The notes beneath the pieces were generated by a model. The model made no database searches. It had not been told where the DNA came from and saw nothing but the letters and a program-made list of their open reading frames with translations. The position numbers were made by a program, and so were the translations under genes. A stretch of DNA of 64,000 nucleotides from JBBRVW01 sp038246545 (GTDB taxonomy: Bacteria; Actinomycetota; Actinomycetes; JACCUZ01). The DNA is taken from positions 1 to 64,000 of the forward strand of contig JBBRVW010000008.1 of the NCBI GenBank assembly GCA_038246545.1, read 5' to 3'. The first letter of the stretch is position 1. Every line of letters begins with the position of its first letter. Positions 58,373 through 64,000 of the stretch are shown here, one piece after another.

Positions 58373-60131
58373 TCAGGTCGATCCGGGTCTGGAGCTGCTC
58401 GGCGCTGGCCTGGGCCGCGATCGGGCCGCCGCAGGCCTGCCGCAGCTGGGTGTGCACCGCCCCGCGCGGGATGCCGGTCCGGTGGAACCACGCGCCGACC
58501 AGCCCGTTGAGCTCCTTGCGCAGCGCCGGCACCGCACGATGCGCAGCCGGGGCCGCCGCGGACGCGGCAGCAGCCGCCGTCCGCCGGCCGCGGGCCACCT
58601 GGTGGGTGTGCTGCCGCTCCCGCAGCAGGGTCGCCACCTGGTCCGGCTCGAGCAGCCCGGGGAGCCCGAGGAAGTCGGCCTCCTCCTGGGAGCCGACCTC
58701 TGCCTGGGTGCCGAACTCGCCGCCGTCGAACAGCACCCGGTCGAAGGTCGCCTCCGCCTCGAGCGCCTCGAAGGTCGACTCGTCGGCGCCCGCCTCGGTC
58801 TGCAGCCGGTTGGCCGCGGCGACCAGCGCGTCCTCGGGGTCGAAGAGATCCCCTTCGTCCTCCGCGCTCCGCGGCCGGTCGAGCGCGTGGTCGCGCTCCA
58901 GCTCCATCTCGTTCGCGTGCGAGAGGAGCAACGGCACCGACGGCAGGAACACCGAAGCGATCTCGCCGCGCCGGCGGGCCCGCACGAAGCGGCCGACGGC
59001 CTGGGCGAAGAACAGCGGCGTCGCCGTGGACGTGGCGTAGACGCCCACCGCCAGCCGGGGGACGTCGACGCCCTCGGAGACCATCCGCACGGCCACCATC
59101 CACCGGTCCTCGGACGCGGCGAAGGCGTCGATGCGAGCGCTGGCGCCGGCCTCGTCGGAGAGCACCACGGTGGGCGCCTCGCCGGTGATGCGATGCAGCT
59201 GGGCGGCGTACGCCCGGGCGGACAGCTGGTCGGTCGCGATGACGAGCCCCCCGGCGTCGGGCACGCCGCGCCGTACCTCCGTGAGGCGCCGGTCGGCGGC
59301 GGCGAGCACCTGCGGGATCCAGTTGCCCTGCGGGTCGAGCGCGGTGCGCCAGGCCGAGGCGGTGAGGTCCTTGGTCAATGGCTCACCGAGGGTGGCGGAC
59401 ACCTCGTCGCCGGCCCTGGTCCGCCAGCGCATCTGCCCCGAGTAGGACAGGAAGATCACCGGACGGACGACGCCGTCCCGGAGCCCGCGGCCGTAGCCGT
59501 AGGAGTAGTCGGCGGCCGAGCGGCGCACCCCGTCGCGGCCCTCGGCGTACGTGACGAACGGGATCGCGCTGGTGTCCGAGCGGAACGGCGTGCCGGTGAG
59601 GGCCAGGCGGCGGGTGGCGGGGTCGAAAGCCTCCCGCACCGCATCACCCCACGACAGGGCATCACCTCCGTGGTGCACCTCGTCGAGGATGACCAGGGTG
59701 CGACGGTTCTCGGTGCGGCGGCGGTGCAGCAGTGGGTGGGCGGCGACCTGGGCGTAGGTGACCGCGACGCCGGTGAAGTCGCTGCCGACTGCGCCCTGGG
59801 CGTTGCTGAACCGCGGGTCCAGGTTGATGCCAACCCGGCTGGCTGCGTCGGCCCACTGGTTCTTGAGGTGCTCGGTGGGGGCCACCACGGTGACGGCGTC
59901 CACGACCCGCTTCTCCAGCAGCTCGCTGGCGACCCGGAGGGCGAAGGTCGTCTTGCCCGCGCCGGGCGTCGCGACGGCAAGGAAGTCGCGCGCCGCACGT
60001 CCCTCGCGGGCACTCGACTCCAGGTAGGCGTCGAGAGCCTCCTGCTGCCAGGCACGAAGCGCCTCGGCGGTGCCCCAAGGGGCACGGAGGGGGAAGGCGG
60101 GCGAGAGGTGGGAGGCGGCGCTGGTACTCAT
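58344..60131 (-). CDS. DEAD/DEAH-box (superfamily 2) helicase
   Basis: Protein of 595 aa. Motif I ATPGAGKTTFAL, Ia VVAPTEHLKNQW, II DEVHHGG (DEVH), III LTGTPFRSD, V-VI VSEGVDVPRLAVGVYAT and QAVGRFVRARRRGE. The architecture is of the XPB/type III restriction helicase (ResIII) kind, and the C-terminal 200 residues are acidic and helical (DEGDLFDPEDALVAAANRLQTE). Widespread in actinobacteria. No methylase or nuclease gene is adjacent, so it is not evidently part of a restriction system. Confidence 0.92.
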   Translation of the reverse strand: MSTSAASHLSPAFPLRAPWGTAEALRAWQQEALDAYLESSAREGRAARDFLAVATPGAGKTTFALRVASELLEKRVVDAVTVVAPTEHLKNQWADAASRVGINLDPRFSNAQGAVGSDFTGVAVTYAQVAAHPLLHRRRTENRRTLVILDEVHHGGDALSWGDAVREAFDPATRRLALTGTPFRSDTSAIPFVTYAEGRDGVRRSAADYSYGYGRGLRDGVVRPVIFLSYSGQMRWRTRAGDEVSATLGEPLTKDLTASAWRTALDPQGNWIPQVLAAADRRLTEVRRGVPDAGGLVIATDQLSARAYAAQLHRITGEAPTVVLSDEAGASARIDAFAASEDRWMVAVRMVSEGVDVPRLAVGVYATSTATPLFFAQAVGRFVRARRRGEIASVFLPSVPLLLSHANEMELERDHALDRPRSAEDEGDLFDPEDALVAAANRLQTEAGADESTFEALEAEATFDRVLFDGGEFGTQAEVGSQEEADFLGLPGLLEPDQVATLLRERQHTHQVARGRRTAAAAASAAAPAAHRAVPALRKELNGLVGAWFHRTGIPRGAVHTQLRQACGGPIAAQASAEQLQTRIDLIRSWALRRR

Positions 60132-60267
60132 CGGTCCGCCGAGGTTACCGAGCCTCCCGCGGCGACATGCCGGGGTCCCGACGTACGCCGCGAACCGACG
60201 CGAAGGTGCTAGGGCGTGTCGGCCCCGGAGGTCGCTGGCCGGACTCGCGGGCGCCACCTGCCTTGCG

Positions 60268-60330
60268 CGTCGAGTGGCGCGAAAGGGCTGCTTCCGGGCG
60301 CCTGAACCAGCCACTTCGCGCCACTCGACG
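60268..60330. repeat. Long imperfect palindrome between helicase and DUF3039 gene
   Basis: Arms CGTCGAGTGGCGCGAA and TTCGCGCCACTCGACG are perfect over 16 bp, and pairing continues inward with few mismatches (GGGCTGCTTC against GAACCAGCC). The 228-bp gap 60132-60359 holds nothing else. It could be a bidirectional structured element of REP type or a small RNA. Confidence 0.75.
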
Positions 60331-60359
60331 TCGCGGACAGCGGGTGGGCGCGACCCGAG

Positions 60360-60692
60360 CTAGCCCTTGCCGCCGGACGTGTCGGAGCCGCCGTCACCGT
60401 CGCCGTCGGGCGGCATGCCCTCGAAGACCTCCTGGCACATCGGGCAGACCGGGAACTTCTTCGGGTCCCGCCCGGGCACCCAGACCTTGCCGCAGAGCGC
60501 GATCACCGGGTCGCCGGACAGCGCCGACTCGAGGATCTTCTCCTTCTTGACGTAGTGCGAGAACCGCTCGTGGTCGCCGTCGCCATGCGAGGTCTGCGGG
60601 ACGCGCTCGACCTCACGCTCGAGGACGGCGCCGCCGCCGGGCTGGCCGATGCCGGGCCGGTCGAGGCCGGGCTGGGGTCCGGGAGTGCTCAT
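60360..60692 (-). CDS. DUF3039-family protein
   Basis: Protein of 110 aa. Conserved block HYVKKEKILESALSGDPVIALCGKVWVPGRDPKKFPVCPMCQEVFEGM, with three cysteines (LCGK, CPMC) that look like a zinc-ribbon-type site. The N- and C-terminal tails are Gly/Pro- and Gly/Asp-rich. An actinobacterial family of unknown function, often beside a helicase like the one here. Confidence 0.92.
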   Translation of the reverse strand: MSTPGPQPGLDRPGIGQPGGGAVLEREVERVPQTSHGDGDHERFSHYVKKEKILESALSGDPVIALCGKVWVPGRDPKKFPVCPMCQEVFEGMPPDGDGDGGSDTSGGKG

Positions 60693-60699
60693 GGTCCCG

Positions 60700-60705
60700 A
60701 GTCTA
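60700..60705 (-). promoter_or_regulatory. -10 box of DUF3039 gene, leaderless
   Basis: TAGACT on the minus strand, 7 nt, ATG 60692. Confidence 0.6.
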
Positions 60706-60740
60706 GGACGGCCGCTGGCCCGCGGGTCAGCCCGGCGACC

Positions 60741-61340
60741 TCAGTTCAGGGAGGGGTCGTCCAGGTAGGTGGACACCATCGCGAGATCGCCCCCCTGCCG
60801 ACGCAGGACCGCCCGCCACAGGTCGGCGGGCCGCTCGCTGAACGCGTCGCCGCCGCCGTCGCCGGCGCCGCCGCCGAGCCACGCGTCCACGACGTACCAG
60901 GCTCCCTCGGCCAGCTCGTCCTCCAGCTGCCCCGCCGACCATCCGCTGTAGCCCGCGAAGATGCGCAGCCGGCTCATCTCGGCGGCCAGCACCTCCGGGG
61001 GCACGTCGAGGTCCACGAGGCCGACCCGGGCGGCCACCCGACGCCAGCCCAGCGGCTCCTCGTCACCCTCCCCCGCCACCAGCGCGAGACCCAGGGCCGA
61101 GTCGAGGGCGACAGGGCCGCCCTGGAAGACCACGCCGGGATCCGAGACCAGCGGCTGCCACACGGGAAGCACCTCGGACACCTCGACCGGTGTGGGCCGG
61201 TTGATGACGACGCCGAGCGCGCCGTCCTCGTCGTGGTCGAGCAGCAGCACCACGCTGCGCTCGAACGTCGAGTCAGCCAGCGCCGGCGTCGCCACCAGGA
61301 GTCGCCCCGTGAGCGTCGCCGACAGCGTCGGATCGGTCAC
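60741..61340 (-). CDS. YqgE/AlgH-family protein (DUF179)
   Basis: Protein of 199 aa. LTGRLLVATPALADSTFERSVVLLLDHDEDGALGVVINRP is the family signature, with VFQGGPVA and RIFAGYSGWSAGQLEDELAEGAW. Function not settled; sometimes called a transcriptional regulator without good evidence. Its first 68 bp lie inside the end of the VanZ-like gene in another frame; GTG 61340 gives a standard N-terminus. Confidence 0.92.
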   Translation of the reverse strand: MTDPTLSATLTGRLLVATPALADSTFERSVVLLLDHDEDGALGVVINRPTPVEVSEVLPVWQPLVSDPGVVFQGGPVALDSALGLALVAGEGDEEPLGWRRVAARVGLVDLDVPPEVLAAEMSRLRIFAGYSGWSAGQLEDELAEGAWYVVDAWLGGGAGDGGGDAFSERPADLWRAVLRRQGGDLAMVSTYLDDPSLN

Positions 61341-61683
61341 CCGGCCATGATGCCCGCTCGAGCAGCCACGCGGCGAGGACGCCGGCCACGACGCCGAGGA
61401 GGTCCGCGACCACGTCCGCCGGGTCGCCGCTGCGGTGCGGCAGCACCCAGTGCTGCACGAGCTCGCTGAGCACCGCGTGCCCCGCGACGACCGGGAGCCA
61501 CCACCTGGCGGCGAGACCGGCGCGGAGCCCGGCCAGCGTGACCGACCCGAAGGTGGCCAGGTGGACCACCTTGTCGATCCCGGGGAACGTCGGCGCCCCG
61601 CCGGTGTCCGGCGCGTAGAGCACGGCCAGGTGGACGGCCACCAGGACGGCGAGGGCGACCCGCCAGCGGGCCGTCACGCTCAC
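61273..61683 (-). CDS. VanZ-like membrane protein
   Basis: Protein of 136 aa with four hydrophobic helices. VanZ-like motif: PTFPGIDKVVHLATFGSVTLAGL, VLSELVQHWVLPHRSGDPADVVADLLGVVAG (the Glu-Gln and Asp-Asp pairs are typical). The C-terminal 30 residues are polar and overlap the yqgE start. Function in actinobacteria unknown. GTG 61683 overlaps the malic enzyme stop as GTGA. Confidence 0.85.
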   Translation of the reverse strand: MSVTARWRVALAVLVAVHLAVLYAPDTGGAPTFPGIDKVVHLATFGSVTLAGLRAGLAARWWLPVVAGHAVLSELVQHWVLPHRSGDPADVVADLLGVVAGVLAAWLLERASWPGDRSDAVGDAHGATPGGDAGAG

Positions 61684-63110
61684 GCCGGCAGCGGCTCCGG
61701 CTCGACCGGTCCCACCGAGGTCCCGGCGTCCCGCACCGCCTTGCTCACCGCCGCTGCGACCGCGGAGGACACGTCGGGGTGGAACACGCTCGGTACGATG
61801 TACGCGGCGTTGAGCTCGTCCGGCGTCACGACGGCCGCGAGGGCGCGGGCCGCCGCGATGAGCATGTCGATCGTGATGGAGTGGCTGGCGGCGTCGAGCA
61901 GCCCCCGGAAGACGCCGGGGAAGGCCAGCACGTTGTTGATCTGGTTGGGCAGGTCGCTGCGCCCGCTCGCGACCACGGCCGCGTGCTCGGACGCAGCCAC
62001 GGGATCGACCTCCGGCACCGGATTGGCCAGGGCGAACACGATGGCGTCGTCGGCCATCGTCGCGATGTCGTCACCCGTGAGGATGTTCGGCGCCGAGACG
62101 CCGATGAAGACGTCGGCGCCCGGCAGTACCTCGCGCAGCGTGCCGGAGCGACCGCTGCCGTTGGTGCGCTCGGCCACCGACACCAGCTCCGCCGCCAGTC
62201 CCTCGCGGGCGGCGTGCACCACGCCGTCCTTGTCGGCGACCACGACGTGCCGAAGCCCGGCCTCGAGCAGGACGTCGAGGATCGCCATGCCTGCGGCGCC
62301 GGCGCCCGAGAGCACGAGGCGCACCTCGGACAGCTCCTTGCCGACCACCTGGAGTGCGTTGAGCAGAGCGGCCAGGACCACGATCGCCGTGCCGTGCTGG
62401 TCGTCGTGGAAGACCGGGATGTCGAGGCTCGCGCGCAGCCGCCGCTCGACCTCGAAGCAGCGCGGCGCGGAGATGTCCTCGAGGTTGATCCCGGCGAACA
62501 CCGGCGCGATGAGCTCGACCGCGCGGACGATCTCGTCGACGTCCTGGGTGTCGAGGCAGATCGGGAAGGCGTCGATGCCGGCGAACCGCTTGAACAGCGC
62601 GGCCTTGCCCTCCATGACGGGCAGCGCGGGGATCGCACCGAGGTTGCCCAGGCCGAGAACGGCGGACCCGTCGGTGACCACGGCGACGGTGTTGCGCTTG
62701 ATCGTCAGCCGCCGGGCGTCGGCGGGGTTCGCGGCCAGCGCCAGGCAGACCCGGGCCACGCCGGGCGTGTAGATCATCGAGAGGTCGTCGCGGTTGCGGA
62801 TCGGCACCTTCGGGTTGATCTCGATCTTGCCACCCAGGTGCACCAGGAAGGTGCGGTCGGAGACCTTGCCGATCGTGACGCCCTCGACCCGCGCGAGCGC
62901 CGCGGTGAGCCGCTCGGCGTGCTCGGTGTCGCTGGCGGCGCAGGTGACGTCCATCTGGAGCCGCTCGTGCCCCGACGCCGTGACGTCCAGCGCGGTGACG
63001 ATGCCCCCCGCGTCCTCGACGGCGTGGGTCAGCTGGCTCACCGCGTTCCCGCGGGCCGCCACCTCGAGCCGGACGGTGATGGAGTAGGAGATGCTCGGCA
63101 CGCTCGGCAT
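61680..63110 (-). CDS. NAD(P)-dependent malic enzyme with N-terminal ACT domain
   Basis: Protein of 476 aa. Residues 1-85 form an ACT-type regulatory domain (SITVRLEVAARGNAVSQLTHAVEDAGG). The catalytic part has IYTPGVARVC, IKRNTVAVVTDGSAVLGLGNLG, the Lys in MEGKAALFKRF, INLEDISAPRCFEVE and the dinucleotide fold VLSGAGAAGMAILDVLL. It oxidatively decarboxylates malate to pyruvate. First gene of a malic enzyme-vanZ-yqgE operon. Confidence 0.95.
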   Translation of the reverse strand: MPSVPSISYSITVRLEVAARGNAVSQLTHAVEDAGGIVTALDVTASGHERLQMDVTCAASDTEHAERLTAALARVEGVTIGKVSDRTFLVHLGGKIEINPKVPIRNRDDLSMIYTPGVARVCLALAANPADARRLTIKRNTVAVVTDGSAVLGLGNLGAIPALPVMEGKAALFKRFAGIDAFPICLDTQDVDEIVRAVELIAPVFAGINLEDISAPRCFEVERRLRASLDIPVFHDDQHGTAIVVLAALLNALQVVGKELSEVRLVLSGAGAAGMAILDVLLEAGLRHVVVADKDGVVHAAREGLAAELVSVAERTNGSGRSGTLREVLPGADVFIGVSAPNILTGDDIATMADDAIVFALANPVPEVDPVAASEHAAVVASGRSDLPNQINNVLAFPGVFRGLLDAASHSITIDMLIAAARALAAVVTPDELNAAYIVPSVFHPDVSSAVAAAVSKAVRDAGTSVGPVEPEPLPA

Positions 63111-63165
63111 GGCCCGATCGTTCCAGACGCGGCGTGAGCCTGGTCACCCCGGCCGCATGTCGCGA

Positions 63166-63192
63166 TCAAGATCGGCCTCCAGGGCGTCGATA
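63166..63192 (+). promoter_or_regulatory. Sigma-28 (FliA/WhiG-type) promoter candidate
   Basis: TCAAGA at 63166-63171 and GCGTCGATA at 63184-63192. Same elements as at 28757-28784. It precedes the 40-aa membrane protein by about 60 bp. Confidence 0.5.
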
Positions 63193-63250
63193 CTCGGGGG
63201 ACAAGGAGGTTTCGTCGCGCCGGTCACGGCAACAAGCAGCGGCGGAAGGG

Positions 63251-63373
63251 ATGCCCATGATGTTCTTCGCACTGCTCGTGCCGTTCGGCCTGCTGGCCGT
63301 GCTCCTCGGGATGGACCGCCTCGAGCGCTGGACGCTCGACGCCACCGCCACGGTCGAGCGCGACGACGTCTGA
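63251..63373 (+). CDS. 40-aa single-helix membrane protein
   Basis: ATG 63251 with GGAAGGG at about 5 nt. One hydrophobic helix (MMFFALLVPFGLLAVLLGM) is followed by a charged tail DRLERWTLDATATVERDDV. Too short to assign; the size and layout match small actinobacterial membrane peptides of unknown role. The upstream sigma-28-like promoter is the best clue to its regulation. Confidence 0.65.
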   Translation: MPMMFFALLVPFGLLAVLLGMDRLERWTLDATATVERDDV

Positions 63374-63449
63374 CCTCCCTCCTTCGTCACTCCTCTCCAC
63401 CCCGTGCCGTTCCGCCTCCGGCGGGCGGCACGTCGGCGTGCCGGGGCCG

Positions 63450-63899
63450 TCAGCGGCGCGGGAGCCGGACGACCTTGACGAAGAAGTCGTCGATCTGACG
63501 CACGACGCTGATGAAGCGCTCGAAGTCGACGGGCTTGGTGACGTAGGCGTTGGCGTGCAGCGAGTAGCTGTTCAGCACGTCGTCCTCTGCCTCGGAGGTG
63601 GTGAGGACCACCACCGGGATGCTGGACAGCTCGGGGTCGGACTTGATCGCGTCGAGGACCTGCCGGCCGTCCATCCGAGGCAGGTTGAGGTCGAGCAGGA
63701 CCAGGTCGGGACGCGGCAGGCCGGCGTACTCGCCCTCCTGCCGGAGGAAGGCCATGGCCTGCTCGCCGTCGTTGACGACGTGCAGCTGGTTGTGGACCTT
63801 GTAGTCCTCGAACGCCTCACGCGTCATGAGCACGTCGCCGGGGTCGTCCTCGACCAGCAGCACCTGGATCTCGCGCTCACCCTCGAACGGTTGAGTCAT
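63450..63899 (-). CDS. Single-domain response regulator (receiver)
   Basis: Protein of 149 aa, receiver domain only. Acidic pocket VEDDPGD, phosphoacceptor Asp in LVLLDLNLPRMDG, Thr in VVLTTSEAEDD, Lys in YVTKPVDFERF. This is the Rcp1-like subgroup that often pairs with phytochrome- or PAS-type kinases. The kinase gene upstream overlaps its start by 23 bp. Confidence 0.94.
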   Translation of the reverse strand: MTQPFEGEREIQVLLVEDDPGDVLMTREAFEDYKVHNQLHVVNDGEQAMAFLRQEGEYAGLPRPDLVLLDLNLPRMDGRQVLDAIKSDPELSSIPVVVLTTSEAEDDVLNSYSLHANAYVTKPVDFERFISVVRQIDDFFVKVVRLPRR

Positions 63900-63999
63900 G
63901 CGATGTCGTCTCCTTCTTGTCCGTCGGTGCTGCCGGCTCGCCCGGCAGCCCGGTGTCAGCCTGTCGTTCGGGCAACGTCCAGCGGAACACCGCGCCCGG
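63877..63999 (-). CDS. Sensor histidine kinase, C-terminal end (partial)
   Basis: The frame entering from the right edge reads PGAVFRWTLPERQADTG, the last strand of a HATPase_c domain, then a polar tail, and stops at TGA 63877-63879, inside the receiver gene. The rest of the protein lies outside the window. The overlap indicates that kinase and receiver are co-translated partners. Confidence 0.65.
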   Translation of the reverse strand, partial: PGAVFRWTLPERQADTGLPGEPAAPTDKKETTSHDSTVRG

Positions 64000-64000
64000 C

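Noticed and set aside
58344..60131. Helicase as part of a restriction or phage-defence system
   Set aside because: Neither a methylase, nuclease nor other defence gene is adjacent, and this helicase with a DUF3039 neighbour is ordinary in actinobacteria.
63203..63210. Perfect AAGGAGGT ribosome site
   Set aside because: No ATG, GTG or TTG follows at a usable distance in an open frame; the real downstream start is 63251 with its own site.

Overview
The window is chromosomal DNA of a high-GC actinobacterium. Supporting traits are GTG-rich starts, four-base ATGA/GTGA gene overlaps, a mycobacterial-type cysM-cysO-mec cluster, RNase J, oligoribonuclease, clpS with a DUF2017 gene, DUF3039 and DUF3618 proteins, and many start codons placed 6-7 nt behind a TANNNT box (leaderless mRNAs). 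Two promoters of flagellar sigma-28 type hint at a motile organism. The genus cannot be fixed from sequence alone.

Layout. 1-1.2 kb is decayed DNA: an unreadable ORF, a serine-recombinase fragment and an ssb gene cut after about 50 codons. 1.3-4.7 kb holds two membrane-associated GTPases. 4.7-9.2 kb has an autoregulated ArsR/SRPBCC operon, release factor 3 and RNase J. 9.2-16 kb has a SulP anion transporter, tRNA-Arg, and three copies (one intact, one frameshifted, one collapsed) of a secreted phosphoesterase-GH16 fusion. 16-18.7 kb has oligoribonuclease, tRNA-His, a SHOCT protein and a frameshifted DHA2 transporter. 18.9-26.9 kb is a complex I-like membrane arm (nuoA, a fused NuoB/NuoD-like subunit, nuoH-J-K-L-M-N) without an electron-input module, behind two CsoR-like operators. 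27-36.6 kb carries small genes, an aldose epimerase, Nei2, tRNA-Lys, a PepSY protein, two exported sulfatases, a GroES-like protein, a peroxiredoxin, a nonsense-interrupted secreted gene and tRNA-Leu.

36.7-46.3 kb is a dense housekeeping block: rdgB, rph, a beta-lactamase-fold hydrolase, murI, a P-loop kinase, the cysM-cysO-mec cysteine pathway, clpS, pncB-pncA and an aldo/keto reductase. 46.4-51.1 kb has alkylation repair (ada-alkA type, ogt), a flavin oxidoreductase-like protein and a class V aminotransferase with a coupled partner. 51.1-56.5 kb is tyrosine/homogentisate catabolism (hmgA, an unknown gene, fahA, hppD, lrp), with a pair of inverted REP-like repeats around hppD-lrp. 56.6-64 kb has a D,D-carboxypeptidase, a STAS protein, a helicase, DUF3039, yqgE, a VanZ-like protein, malic enzyme, a small membrane protein, a receiver protein and the 3' end of a histidine kinase.

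The most unusual items are the reduced NDH-like complex with altered channel residues and a cysteine-poor, histidine-rich NuoBD-like subunit; the operator that fills an ArsR promoter spacer; short leader ORFs coupled to prfC and nuoA; the sigma-28-like promoters of two small genes; two probable CTG starts; and the decaying phosphoesterase-GH16 array.
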